From contig NZ_JAPNLJ010000018.1 of NCBI RefSeq assembly GCF_026627445.1, positions 62,001-126,000 of the forward strand: 64,000 nucleotides of DNA, read 5' to 3'. This document shows, piece after piece, positions 17,016 through 25,341 of the stretch (position 1 is its first letter; each line of letters opens with the position of its first letter). This DNA is from Streptomyces sp. H27-H1. GTDB lineage: Bacteria; Actinomycetota; Actinomycetes; Streptomycetales; Streptomycetaceae. A program made the translations under genes and the position numbers. The notes beneath the pieces are model-generated. The model saw nothing but the letters and a program-made list of their open reading frames with translations, did not search any database and was not told the origin of the DNA.

Positions 17016-17951
17016 ATGGAACAGCAGCTCGACTACGCCGCGGTGCGCGCCGCGGCCGGCCGGATCGCCGGGGCCGTGCGGCCCGTCGCCGTCATACCGG
17101 CGGGCGACGGGATCTCGTACGCCCTGGAGTACCTCCAGCACACCGGCTCCTTCAAAGCGCGCGGAGCCCGCAACTTCCTCGCCGCCCACCGTGCCGCCGG
17201 CACCCTCCCCGCGGCCGGGGTCACCATCGCCTCCGGCGGCAACGCCGGCCTCGCCTGCGCCTGGGCGGCCCGGGCCGAGGCCGTACCCGCCACCGTGTTC
17301 CTGCCGGCGACGGCCCCGCGCGTGAAGGTGGAACGGCTGCGCGGCTACGGGGCCGACGTGCGGCTCGTGGGTGACCGGTACGCCGAAGCACTCGCCGCCT
17401 GCCGGGAGTTCGCCGCCGGGAGCGGGGCGCTGAGCAGCCACGCGTACGACCACCCGCTGATCGCGGCGGGCGCCGGGACCCTGCTCGACGAGATCCGCAC
17501 CGCCCTGCCCGGCCTGGACACGGTCGTCGTCGCGGTCGGCGGCGGCGGGCTGTTCGCCGGCATCGCGACCGCCGCGCGGCAGTACGGCGTACGGGTCGTC
17601 GCGGCCGAACCGGAGAACTGCCGGGCCCTGAACGCCGCCCTCGAAGCCGGCCGGCCGGTGGACGTCCCGGTGGACTCGGTGGCCGCCGACTCGCTCGGGG
17701 CGACCCGGGTCTCCGCGGACGCCCTGGCCGCCGTACGGGAGCGGAACGCCGTATCGGTCCTGGTCCCCGACGCGGAGATCACCGCCGCCCGGCGCGCGCT
17801 CTGGGAGGAGCACCGCATCGTGGTCGAAGCGGGCGCGGCCACCGCCCTGGCGGCCGTACGCGCCGCGCCCGGTCCGCTCGGCGAGCGGGTCGCCGTGGTG
17901 CTGTGCGGGGCCAACACGGACCCGGCGGATCTGGGCGGCGCACCGTCCTGA
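17016..17951 (+). CDS. threonine/serine dehydratase-like PLP enzyme
   Basis: 311 residues of fold type II PLP-dependent enzymes. HTGSFKARGARNF near residue 42 holds the PLP-binding Lys (about 47); ASGGNAGLACAWAAR near 75 binds the substrate carboxylate; VAVGGGGLFAGIA near 173 is the phosphate-binding glycine loop; the end VVLCGANTDP is typical. It is shorter than biosynthetic IlvA and lacks its regulatory domain, so a catabolic threonine/serine dehydratase or a racemase-like function is possible. Note that the cofactor loop is SGGNAG rather than SSGNHG. Two operator-like tandem repeats precede it. Confidence 0.87.
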   Translation: MEQQLDYAAVRAAAGRIAGAVRPVAVIPAGDGISYALEYLQHTGSFKARGARNFLAAHRAAGTLPAAGVTIASGGNAGLACAWAARAEAVPATVFLPATAPRVKVERLRGYGADVRLVGDRYAEALAACREFAAGSGALSSHAYDHPLIAAGAGTLLDEIRTALPGLDTVVVAVGGGGLFAGIATAARQYGVRVVAAEPENCRALNAALEAGRPVDVPVDSVAADSLGATRVSADALAAVRERNAVSVLVPDAEITAARRALWEEHRIVVEAGAATALAAVRAAPGPLGERVAVVLCGANTDPADLGGAPS

Positions 17952-17973
17952 GGGCGGCGCCCCGGCCCACCCT

Positions 17974-18423
17974 TCAGGCGGAGCCGTCCTCGCGGACCAC
18001 GACGACCGTGCTGGCCGCGTACTGCACCACCTGCTGGCTGACCGAGCCCAGCAGTGCGCCCTTGATGCCGCCGTAGCCGCGGGTGCCGACCACCGTCAGC
18101 GCCGCTTCCTTCGAGGCGTCGACCAGCACCCGCGCGGGCGAGCCCTGTTCGACCCGCCGGAAGACCGGGACGCCCGGCGAGGTGCCGACCGACTCCGCCA
18201 CGGTGTCGGCGAGCTTCTGCCGGGCCGCGTCCTCGGCGTGGACCAGCTCGATCTGCTCGGCCGGGCTGACGCCGAAGGGGTTGGTGTTCCACTCCCAGCT
18301 CATGACGGCGTGCACGCGGCCGCCGATGGCCTTCGCCTGGGCGACGGCCCAGCGCAGGGCCTCCTTCGAGTGGTTCGAACCGTCCACGCCGACGACGATC
18401 AGAGGCTCGATGTTCTGGCTCAC
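17974..18423 (-). CDS. universal stress protein (UspA family)
   Basis: 149 residues starting MSQNIEPLIVVGVDGSNHS. The ATP-binding signature G-x2-G-x9-G-S is intact (GTRGYGGIKGALLGSVSQ near residue 118), as is the N-terminal VDGS. Single-domain, ATP-binding Usp proteins respond to stress, starvation or redox change. Conserved ALRWAVAQA and HAVMSWEW segments fit actinobacterial forms. It is convergent with the PLP enzyme gene (22 nt) and divergent from a small membrane-protein gene. Confidence 0.93.
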   Translation of the reverse strand: MSQNIEPLIVVGVDGSNHSKEALRWAVAQAKAIGGRVHAVMSWEWNTNPFGVSPAEQIELVHAEDAARQKLADTVAESVGTSPGVPVFRRVEQGSPARVLVDASKEAALTVVGTRGYGGIKGALLGSVSQQVVQYAASTVVVVREDGSA

Positions 18424-18613
18424 GATGGTTCCTCACGTTTCGTCCGAATGATCGTTCCCGTCCCTGTATACACGCCGCACCCGGTCCGACCTCGAACGAC
18501 GATCGTCGCGCGGACCGAAGACTTTGGAGAACAGCACGGGCCGCTCCCGGTTGCGAGAGTCGGGGGGCGGACGGGAGCCGTCCGGCGGATTACAGAGGGA
18601 CGGGGGGTTCGAA

Positions 18614-18970
18614 GTGGCGCGACGCAGGGGATGTCTGATCGGCTGTGCGGTGGCCGGGGTCCTGGGGATCGCGGTGCTCGTGGCGCTGGTCTTCGGCATC
18701 GGCAAGATCGTGGACGTGGCCGACAAGACCCTCGTGGACCCCAAGGTGTACGAGGCCGTCGAGGCCGGCGAGGCCGAGACGGAGGTCCGCGCCAAGCTGC
18801 CGTCCGGCGAAAGCTTCGTCACCTCGGCCCTCAAGGACGGCGGCCCCGCCGAGCCCGCCGGCAGCCAGTGCTCCTGGTACCTGTCCAGCTCGGGGAACGG
18901 CGACACGGTGCTGCGCTTCTGCTACAGGGACGGCAAGCTCGCCGAGAAGGCCGACTACCGCGTCAAGTAG
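18614..18970 (+). CDS. small membrane-anchored protein, unknown function
   Basis: 118 residues: RRRGCLIGCAVAGVLGIA opens a single N-terminal membrane helix (residues ~6-30), then a hydrophilic extracytoplasmic domain with two Cys (CSWYL ... FCYRDG) that could form a disulfide. No known family. GTG at 18614 is taken because it opens the membrane segment just after a G-rich Shine-Dalgarno; an earlier in-frame ATG at 18524 would add a low-complexity stretch. The gene stands alone, ahead of a broken universal stress gene. Confidence 0.68.
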   Translation: MARRRGCLIGCAVAGVLGIAVLVALVFGIGKIVDVADKTLVDPKVYEAVEAGEAETEVRAKLPSGESFVTSALKDGGPAEPAGSQCSWYLSSSGNGDTVLRFCYRDGKLAEKADYRVK

Positions 18971-19018
18971 GGCCTTCGGCCCCTGCCCGCCGGGTCCGTC
19001 CCGCCGGAGGGCGGACGC

Positions 19019-19394
19019 ATGCAGACCAACTCCGCCGGTTCCATCCCCGCCGGCCCCGTCCTGCCCGCGGTGGACGGCTCGGAACACGGCCTGAGGACCG
19101 TGGACTGGGCCCTCGACGCCGCCCGCGCGCGCGGAGCGGCGCTCCACGTGGTGCACGCACGGCCGGACGCCCCGCGGGGCCACGCCCCGGGGGAGGCCCC
19201 CGTACCGCCGCCCGTCCGGGACGGCGATCCGGTGCTGGACGCGGTACGGGCGAGGCCGGAAGGGCGGGAGCAACTGCCGCCCGTCACCTACGTCTCCCGC
19301 GACGCGGCCCCCTCCGCCGCCCTGGTCGAACTCGCGGCGGGAGCGCGGCTTGCACGCGCTGTGCCCGGTGGCGGTCGTTCCCGTACGCCCGTAG
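19019..19394 (+). pseudogene. decayed universal stress protein gene
   Basis: The first ~110 codons read as an N-terminal Usp domain: PVLPAVDGSEHGLRTVDWAL, then ALHVVHARPD. The ATP-binding segment (GxxGxxx...GS) is missing. At about 19350 the true C-terminus continues in another frame, LHALCPVAVVPVRP followed by TAG at 19392-19394, which is the standard Usp ending. So roughly 45-50 residues are deleted and the join is out of frame. The nominal frame runs on to 19465 as nonsense. Confidence 0.75.
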
Positions 19395-19468
19395 GAGACG
19401 GCCGCTGCGGACTCCCCTCCCGTGTTTATGATCAGGTCGGCCTGACGGGCCAACAGGGGGAGTGATCG

Positions 19469-20569
19469 ATGGTCATGTTCAGCCATGCGTGGAGCGCGAT
19501 GGGAGTCGTCGTCCTGATCGGGACGGCGATGGCAGGGTGCACGGCCGGGGGAGGGGCCGGGAGTTCTCCCGGCCGCCCGTCGGGCAGCGCCTCGGGTGGC
19601 CCCGCGCAGGCGCTGACTCGGGCTCAGGCCGAGGAGGTCTTCGAGACCTACGTACGGGAGAACGCCGCGGCCGACGAGAAGGGCGACACCGAGGCGGTCG
19701 CCCGGGTGGAAGGCGGCCGACTGCTGGAGGAGAGCCGAGCCGAGGCCCGGCTGCACCGGGCCAGGGGAAGCAAGGACAAGCCGCTGCGGTACGTACGGCC
19801 GGTGTTTCTGCTCCCACAGGCGCCGCACGGTGCACCGGCTCCTCGGGGGTTTGCCGTGCTGAGCAAGTGGGAGGGAAGGGAGACGGACCGGTCCTCCGTC
19901 CTGCACTACTTCACGCGCGGCGAGGACGGCGGGAGCTGGAAGGCCGTGGCGGCCACGTGGGTCGTCACCGAGCCCCCGCCGGCGAACTCGAGCGCCAAGC
20001 CGACTCCGTCTCCGGAGCAGGGGAAGATCAAGGTCCGGCCGAAGGTGCTGCCGGCGCTGGCGCAGGACGGGTCCGGGCCCGTCGAGGTGTCGCCGACCGC
20101 CGCAGCGGACAGGGCCGTGTGCAGGCGCTACGCGGATTACCTGAGCTTCACCGTCCCTGCGGGGAAGCCGGACAGCCCCCACTTCGAACGGGGCGACTTC
20201 ACCGACAAACTCGTCGGCTACTTCAACGACTGGGACGAGAAAGAGCTCCTGCGCAGCTTCTCCTACGAGCCGGCCGGAGAGGAACTGCCGGTGCTGCGGC
20301 TGAAGAACGGCGGCTCCTTGGTGACGTGCACCCTCGACGGAACGTTCCACGACAGGGGCCGCACCCCGGGAAACTGGATCGAGCCGGCGGCGGGCGGCGA
20401 CTCCGAGGCGCTGCTGGGCGGCGCCGCCCGCAAGTGGGCCAGCATCGAGGAGCGGTGGAGTGTGACCGCGGTCCTGGAGGTTCCCGAGGACGGCGGCCCC
20501 GCGACGGTGCTCTCCACCGATGCCTACAACGCGACGAAGCTGTCCGTGCAGGGTGTCGAGTGGAAGTGA
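19469..20569 (+). CDS. secreted lipoprotein of unknown function
   Basis: 366 residues. The N-terminus is a lipoprotein signal peptide with lipobox near MAGC (Cys ~24), followed by a Gly/Ser/Pro-rich linker. Two globular parts follow, each with a similar Trp/Tyr-rich beta character (e.g. FAVLSKWEGRETD; VTAVLEVPEDGG). No recognised domain. ATG at 19469 is preceded by GGGGAG. Its role is unknown; extracellular membrane attachment is the main inference. The gene is monocistronic between two decayed genes. Confidence 0.83.
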   Translation: MVMFSHAWSAMGVVVLIGTAMAGCTAGGGAGSSPGRPSGSASGGPAQALTRAQAEEVFETYVRENAAADEKGDTEAVARVEGGRLLEESRAEARLHRARGSKDKPLRYVRPVFLLPQAPHGAPAPRGFAVLSKWEGRETDRSSVLHYFTRGEDGGSWKAVAATWVVTEPPPANSSAKPTPSPEQGKIKVRPKVLPALAQDGSGPVEVSPTAAADRAVCRRYADYLSFTVPAGKPDSPHFERGDFTDKLVGYFNDWDEKELLRSFSYEPAGEELPVLRLKNGGSLVTCTLDGTFHDRGRTPGNWIEPAAGGDSEALLGGAARKWASIEERWSVTAVLEVPEDGGPATVLSTDAYNATKLSVQGVEWK

Positions 20570-20699
20570 CCTCCGGGAACTGAGCGAGCGGCAGAGATCC
20601 CGGCCCGGGCGTGCACGGAGAAGCCCGGCCGCGCACGGGGAAGCCCCGGACCGGCCGTCGGCTGCTCCGGGGCCTGCGGACCGTACGCGGGCGGACGGT

Positions 20700-20892
20700 T
20701 CAGTCGGGCAGCCGTTCGCCCGTCGCCGTGTGGAACAGGTGGATGTCCTCCTGGCGCGGGATGACCCGGATGGTCTTGCCGCGCAGGCCTCTTCGCGGCC
20801 GTAGCTCCGTACGGTGAGCGGCTCGCTCTCGCCGTTGCCCAGGGGGCGGTCGTACATGGTGCGCGGGGAGTCGCACCGCTGGAGGATGTGAC
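20700..20892 (-). pseudogene. fossil 3' end of an ABC sugar transporter ATPase gene (MsiK/UgpC-like)
   Basis: Reading on the minus strand, ILQRCDSPRTMYDRP matches the segment after the H-loop in MalK/MsiK-type ATPases (consensus like LQ-x-TPR-x-LYDRP), while in a different frame TIRVIPRQEDIHLFHTATGERLPD ends at TGA 20702-20700 and matches the C-terminal TOBE end of such proteins. Between the two, about 100 residues are absent and a frameshift is needed. No upstream ATPase core is present. This is a strongly eroded remnant. Confidence 0.55.
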
Positions 20893-21019
20893 CGCGCCCG
20901 TTCCAGGCCGTCACCGTCCGCCTCCACCGGGCCTGCCCCCCCGCGGGGTGCCCCACTCCGGCCGATCGCCGGGGCCGGGGCACCCCGGCCCCGGGTGGGC
21001 CGTACTCGAGCGGGTGCCG

Positions 21020-21090
21020 TATCTTCTGGCTGCCCGCCTCCGTCGGCGGGCTTCTTCATGTCACCGTGCACCCGTGGGGGGTCCCTCGTC
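21020..21090 (+). promoter_or_regulatory. promoter and hairpin leader of the first DUF4328 gene
   Basis: TATCTT (21020-21025) is a -10-like box. About 6 nt later a hairpin (GCCCGCC 21032-21038, GGCGGGC 21045-21051) is followed by a T-rich run TTCTTC, like an intrinsic terminator. The next stretch ATGTCAC ... CCCGTGGGGGGT ... CGTCATG is shared with the second DUF4328 gene (51768-51851). The leader could attenuate transcription. Confidence 0.5.
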
Positions 21091-21759
21091 ATGTCTTTCG
21101 CCGCCGCGAAACTGCCTCCGCTCGGCGCGCCTCCGGCGCGCTCGCGGCTCCGCTCGCCCAAGGGTCTGGCAATGGCGCTGACCGTATTGCTCGGCCTGTG
21201 CGCCGCGACCCGCCTGCTGGCCGTGGCTGCCGGGGTCAACCGGTACCTGGCCCTCGACAGCTTCACGGAGTTCATGCGGGCTGGAGGCTCCTCGCAGCTG
21301 GTTTACATGTCGATGAGCCTGGTCCTGATGGTCATGGTCCCCACGGCGGTGGTCTTCATCGTCTGGTTCCACCGGGTCCGGGTGAACGCCGACGTGTACG
21401 CGGCAGGGACGTTCCGAGGGGGTCCGGGCTGGGCCATCGGCATGTGGTTCGTCCCGGTCGTGGGCTGGACCGTCCTGCCCTGCCTCACCGCTCTGAAGGT
21501 GTGGGCGGCCGGCGCGTCGAGGCTGTCCGGCACCGCCGCCCTGACCTCTGCCGTCCCCGTCGTCGCCTGGTCCGGAACCTTCGGCGCGGCGATGCTCGCG
21601 TCCGCGGGCGCCGGCCGGCTCGAGGGCGCCGCCGTCGGCCAGGCCGAGCTGCGCGACGCCGTGCTCGCCGCAGCAGCGTCCGACCTGCTCTTCGCCGTGG
21701 CGGCCGTCCTGGCCGTCGTGTTCGTACGACGCCTGTCGGCCATGCAGTCGGCGACCTGA
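21091..21759 (+). CDS. DUF4328 family membrane protein
   Basis: 222 residues with several membrane helices. The DUF4328 signature is clear: VVFIVWFHRVRVNADVY near residue 90, GPGWAIGMWFVPVVGW near 112 and a closing VAAVLAVVFVRRLSAMQ. The function of this family is unknown. ATG at 21091 follows a GGGGGG Shine-Dalgarno-like run. A paralogue lies at 51042-51767 with the same motifs and a similar promoter-hairpin leader. Confidence 0.88.
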   Translation: MSFAAAKLPPLGAPPARSRLRSPKGLAMALTVLLGLCAATRLLAVAAGVNRYLALDSFTEFMRAGGSSQLVYMSMSLVLMVMVPTAVVFIVWFHRVRVNADVYAAGTFRGGPGWAIGMWFVPVVGWTVLPCLTALKVWAAGASRLSGTAALTSAVPVVAWSGTFGAAMLASAGAGRLEGAAVGQAELRDAVLAAAASDLLFAVAAVLAVVFVRRLSAMQSAT

Positions 21760-21828
21760 ACCCGTCTATGGCCCCGGAGCCGGAGCCGGAGCCGGAACCG
21801 GAACCGGGTCAGGGGCCGCCGCGGAGGT

Positions 21829-22524
21829 TCAGGCCGCGAGGAAGGCGGTGGCCGCCGCGGTGAACTCGCCAGGCGCGGTGGCGTGGATCAGGTGGCCGTA
21901 GGGGAGGGTGATCAGGCGCGCGTCGGGGATGCGGCGGACCAGTTCGTCGATCGAGGCGGGCGCCAGGTGGCTCGTGGGGCCGCCGTACACGACCAGCGTC
22001 GGGGCCGTGATCCGGGCGAGGTCCGCGAGCCAGGCGGGGTCGGGGGAGTCGAGCTGGGGCCGGACCGCGAGCACCATCGCCCAGTCGAAGGCGAGTTCAC
22101 CCTCGGGCCGTACGGGTGCCACGGGCTCGCGGGGGAGCGGCGCGGGCACGTCCTCCAGGACGAGGCGGCGGATCCGGTGCGGCTGTGCGGCGGCGGTCAG
22201 ACAGGCCACGACGCCGCCCATGGAATGCCCGACCAGGTCCGCCCGGGCCAGTCCGAGCGCGTCCAGGAAGCCCAGTACGTCGTCCCGCATGAGCGGAAGC
22301 GAGTACGTGGAGGGCCACGCACTGGCGCCGTGCCCTCGCGGGTCCAGCGCGTACACCCGCCGCTCCCGCGAGAGTTCGTCCCGTACGGGCGCCCAGTCCG
22401 CGGCGCTCTCGCCCAGTGCGGGGAGCAGGAGCACCGCCGGTCCGTCCGCCGGGCCCGTGACCTCGTAGGCGAGGCGCACCCCGTCGTTCACCGTCACGGT
22501 GTGGTGTTCGGTCGTCCGCGTCAT
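21829..22524 (-). CDS. alpha/beta-hydrolase
   Basis: 231 residues. Motifs of the soluble hydrolase fold: LLLPALGESAADW (oxyanion region, ~35), DPRGHGAS (~60), the nucleophile elbow GHSMGG (~98), the acid in PTLVVYGG (~180) and the catalytic His in GHLIHATAP (~212). The order and length fit esterase/lactonase or proline-iminopeptidase-like hydrolases; substrate unknown. ATG at 22524 is the first plausible start, since the upstream reading is low-complexity Arg/Pro/Gly sequence. Confidence 0.88.
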   Translation of the reverse strand: MTRTTEHHTVTVNDGVRLAYEVTGPADGPAVLLLPALGESAADWAPVRDELSRERRVYALDPRGHGASAWPSTYSLPLMRDDVLGFLDALGLARADLVGHSMGGVVACLTAAAQPHRIRRLVLEDVPAPLPREPVAPVRPEGELAFDWAMVLAVRPQLDSPDPAWLADLARITAPTLVVYGGPTSHLAPASIDELVRRIPDARLITLPYGHLIHATAPGEFTAAATAFLAA

Positions 22525-22634
22525 CCGCCCGACGGTACCGCCGCCGGTACCGCCGCCGGTCCCGGGGGCGGCCCGGGGGCCTTGAGTGCCCGGTGCGCTG
22601 CCCGCCGGCCGGTCGGTCCGGGCCGGGTTCCTCG

Positions 22635-22680
22635 CCCCGCGCCCGGTGCCGGGCGCCGGCGACCGGCACCGGGCGCGGGG
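22635..22680. repeat. 18-bp perfect inverted repeat in a divergent gap
   Basis: Arms CCCCGCGCCCGGTGCCGG (22635-22652) and CCGGCACCGGGCGCGGGG (22663-22680) match perfectly around a 10-nt loop. The position is odd: upstream of both flanking genes, so it terminates neither. It may insulate the two promoters or mark a lost gene's end. Confidence 0.6.
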
Positions 22681-22788
22681 CAGTGAGCTCCGCCACACGT
22701 CCCCGCGGGCCGGGGCGTCGGTCCCGGGCGTGGCGGGCGGGCCGGGCGGGAGGGTCCCGATCCCGATTGTGCACTTAGTTGCAAAATA

Positions 22789-22802
22789 AGCGGGCGCTCG
22801 CT
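22789..22802. promoter_or_regulatory. TetR/FadR-like operator before dienoyl-CoA reductase
   Basis: AGCGGGCGCTCGCT matches itself in 6 of 7 base pairs and resembles the AGCGAGCGCTCGCT sites used by TetR-type fatty-acid regulators. It sits 39 nt before the ATG, downstream of the A/T-rich promoter stretch. Confidence 0.4.
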
Positions 22803-22841
22803 AGAACAGGTTCATCACCCCCGCGCGAGGAGGCGCCCCCC

Positions 22842-24866
22842 ATGAGTTCCCAGAGCCGGTACCCGCACCTGCTGAGCCCCCTGGACCTCGGCTTCACCAC
22901 CCTGCCGAACCGCGTGATCATGGGCTCCATGCACACCGGCCTCGAAGAGCACGAGCGGGGCTTCGAGCGTCTCGCCGCCTTCTACGCCGAGCGCGCCCGC
23001 GGCGGCGCCGGCCTGATCGTCACCGGCGGCATAGCCCCGAACGACGCCGGCCGCCCCTTCGAGGGAGGCGCCCGCCTCACCACCGAGGAGGAGGCCGCCG
23101 AGCACCGGGTGATCACCGACGCGGTGCACGCCGAGGGCGGGAAGATCGCGATGCAGATCCTCCACTTCGGCCGCTACGCCTACCACAAGGACCTGGTCGC
23201 CCCCAGCGCCCTGCAGGCCCCGATCAGCCCCTTCGTCCCGAACGCGCTCACCGACGCCGAAGTCGAGCGCACCATCGAGGACTTCGTCCGCGCCGCCCGC
23301 CTCGCCAAGCTGGCCGGCTACGACGGCGTCGAGATCATGGGCTCCGAGGGCTACCTGGTCAACGAGTTCATCGCCGCCGCCACCAACAAGCGCACCGACC
23401 GCTGGGGCGGCGCCTACGAGAACCGCGTGCGCTTCCCGCTGGAGATCGTCCGGCGCACCCGCGCGGCCGTCGGCGAGGAGTTCATCCTCGTCTACCGCCT
23501 CTCGATGCTCGACCTGATCCCCGGCGGCTCCACCCTCGACGAGGTCATCCACCTCGCCAAGGAGGTCGAGGCGGCCGGCGCCACCATCATCAACACCGGC
23601 ATCGGCTGGCACGAGGCCCGCATCCCCACCATCGCCACCTCCGTCCCGCGCGGCGCCTACACCTGGGTCACCAAGCGGCTGATGGGCGCGGTCTCCGTCC
23701 CCCTCGTCACCAGCAACCGCATCAACACCCCCGAGATCGCCGAGGAGTTGCTCGCCGACGGCCGGGCAGACCTGGTCTCGCTCGCGCGCCCCTTCCTCGC
23801 CGACGCCGACTTCGTCGCCAAGGCCGCCGCCGGGCGCTCCGAGACCATCAACACCTGCATCGGCTGCAACCAGGCCTGCCTCGACCACACCTTCAGCGGC
23901 AAGATCACCAGCTGCCTCGTCAATCCCCGCGCCTGCCACGAGACCGAACTCATCCTGTCCCCGACGCAGTTGAAGAAGCGCGTCGCGATCGTCGGCGCCG
24001 GCCCGGCCGGCCTTGCCTGTGCGGTCTCCGCCGCCGGACGCGGCCACGCCGTCACCCTCTACGAAGCCTCCGGCCACATCGGCGGCCAGCTCGACATCGC
24101 CCGCCGCATCCCGGGCAAGGAGGAGTTCGAGGAGACCATCCGCTACTACGGCACCCAGCTCGCCGAGCACGCGGTCGAGGTCAAGCTGAACACCCGAGCC
24201 GACGTGGAGACCCTGCGCGGCTACGACGAGGTCGTCGTAGCCACCGGCGTCACCCCCCGCATCCCCGACATCGAGGGCGTCGACGGCCCGGGCGTCGTGA
24301 ACTACCTCGACGTCCTGCGCGACGGGGCCCCCGTCGGGCAGCGCGTCGCCGTCCTCGGCGCCGGCGGAATCGGCTTCGACGTCGCCGAGTTCCTCACCGA
24401 CAGCGGCGAAGGCGCCTCCCAGGACCCCGAGGTCTACTTCCGCCACTGGGGCGTGGACACCTCCTACACCGGCCCCGGCGGCCTCACCGCCCCCGAGCGC
24501 CCCGCCCCGCCGCGCCAGGTCCACCTGCTCCAGCGCAAGAGCACCAAGGTCGGCGCCGGCCTCGGCACCACCACCGGCTGGATCCACCGGGCGGAGCTCA
24601 AGCACCGCGGTGTCGTCTCCGTCGCGGGGGCCGCGTACGACCGCATCGACGGCGAAGGCCTGCACATCACGGTGGAGGGCGAGCAGCGCCTCGTACCCGC
24701 CGACACCGTGGTGCTCTGCACCGGCCAGGAACCGCGCCGCGACCTGTACGAGGCCCTGCGCGCGGCCGGCATCGACGCGCACCTGATCGGCGGCGCCGAC
24801 GTGGCCGCCGAACTGGACGCCAAGCGGGCCATCCGGCAGGGCACGGAACTGGCCGCCACGCTCTGA
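22842..24866 (+). CDS. fadH: 2,4-dienoyl-CoA reductase (NADPH), FadH-like flavo-iron-sulfur enzyme
   Basis: 674 residues, the usual FadH length. An old-yellow-enzyme TIM barrel occupies residues 1-~340 (NRVIMGSMHTGLEE, VEIMGSEGYLVNEF). The 4Fe-4S ligands are in CIGCNQACLD and TSCLVNP (~345-370). An FAD Rossmann motif follows (VAIVGAGPAGLACA, ~385) and a second nucleotide motif for NADPH (VAVLGAGGIGFDVAEF, ~505). It reduces 2,4-dienoyl-CoA during beta-oxidation of unsaturated fatty acids. ATG at 22842 has GAGGAGG 9 nt upstream. The operator-like site upstream fits fatty-acid-responsive control. Confidence 0.93.
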   Translation: MSSQSRYPHLLSPLDLGFTTLPNRVIMGSMHTGLEEHERGFERLAAFYAERARGGAGLIVTGGIAPNDAGRPFEGGARLTTEEEAAEHRVITDAVHAEGGKIAMQILHFGRYAYHKDLVAPSALQAPISPFVPNALTDAEVERTIEDFVRAARLAKLAGYDGVEIMGSEGYLVNEFIAAATNKRTDRWGGAYENRVRFPLEIVRRTRAAVGEEFILVYRLSMLDLIPGGSTLDEVIHLAKEVEAAGATIINTGIGWHEARIPTIATSVPRGAYTWVTKRLMGAVSVPLVTSNRINTPEIAEELLADGRADLVSLARPFLADADFVAKAAAGRSETINTCIGCNQACLDHTFSGKITSCLVNPRACHETELILSPTQLKKRVAIVGAGPAGLACAVSAAGRGHAVTLYEASGHIGGQLDIARRIPGKEEFEETIRYYGTQLAEHAVEVKLNTRADVETLRGYDEVVVATGVTPRIPDIEGVDGPGVVNYLDVLRDGAPVGQRVAVLGAGGIGFDVAEFLTDSGEGASQDPEVYFRHWGVDTSYTGPGGLTAPERPAPPRQVHLLQRKSTKVGAGLGTTTGWIHRAELKHRGVVSVAGAAYDRIDGEGLHITVEGEQRLVPADTVVLCTGQEPRRDLYEALRAAGIDAHLIGGADVAAELDAKRAIRQGTELAATL

Positions 24867-24924
24867 AAGGACCGGCCGCGAAAGGGTGTTGTGGCGGCCT
24901 CGGCCGGGCCGCCACAATCATCCG

Positions 24925-25341
24925 GTGACGACGCTGACACCGGCAGACGCGGACAAGATCCTCCACGACAACTTCGCCCCCTGGGTGCTCGCCCTCGGGC
25001 TCACCGTCCAGGAGACGGGCGAGCGGCACGCCGTATTGCGGCTGCCCTGGTCCGACGCCCTCGCCCGGGACGGCGGGGGCCTCAGCGGCCAGGCCCTGAT
25101 GGCCGCCGCGGACACCGCCACCGTCATCGCGATCTCCGCCGCGCGCGGGGCCTACGGTCCTATGGCCACGGTCCAGCAGTCCACCAGCTTCCAGCGGCCG
25201 GTGGTCGGCGCCGACGTGCTGATCGACGTGCGGATCACCAAACTCGGCAAGCGGATGGCCTTCGCCGACATCACCATGACACCCGAGGGCGGCCAGGAAC
25301 CGGCCGCGAAGGCCTCCACCGTCTACGCCCTGCTGGGGTGA
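24925..25341 (+). CDS. PaaI-family thioesterase (hotdog fold)
   Basis: 138 residues. LSGQALMAAADTATVIA near residue 50 is the hotdog helix with the catalytic acid region, and TVQQSTSFQRPVVGADV near 85 and the closing strands match PaaI/YdiI-type acyl-CoA thioesterases. Substrate not known. The GTG at 24925 lacks a Shine-Dalgarno, but CACAAT at 24913-24918 sits 6 nt ahead, so transcription may start at the codon itself. The stop overlaps the MFS start by 4 nt (GTGA), so the two genes are coupled. Confidence 0.87.
   Translation: MTTLTPADADKILHDNFAPWVLALGLTVQETGERHAVLRLPWSDALARDGGGLSGQALMAAADTATVIAISAARGAYGPMATVQQSTSFQRPVVGADVLIDVRITKLGKRMAFADITMTPEGGQEPAAKASTVYALLG

Larger units (their letters stand above)
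22525..22841. other. 317-nt divergent intergenic region
   Basis: No ORF here looks coding. It holds short GGTACCGCCGCC direct repeats next to the hydrolase start, a strong hairpin (22635-22680), an A/T-richer stretch near 22765-22790 that probably contains the promoter of the dienoyl-CoA reductase gene, and an operator-like site at 22789-22802. Confidence 0.6.

Noticed and set aside
19462..20583. 373-codon ORF on the plus strand overlapping the lipoprotein gene
   Set aside because: It is a low-complexity Arg/Gly/Pro frame; the overlapping frame at 19469 has the signal peptide, lipobox and better codon usage.
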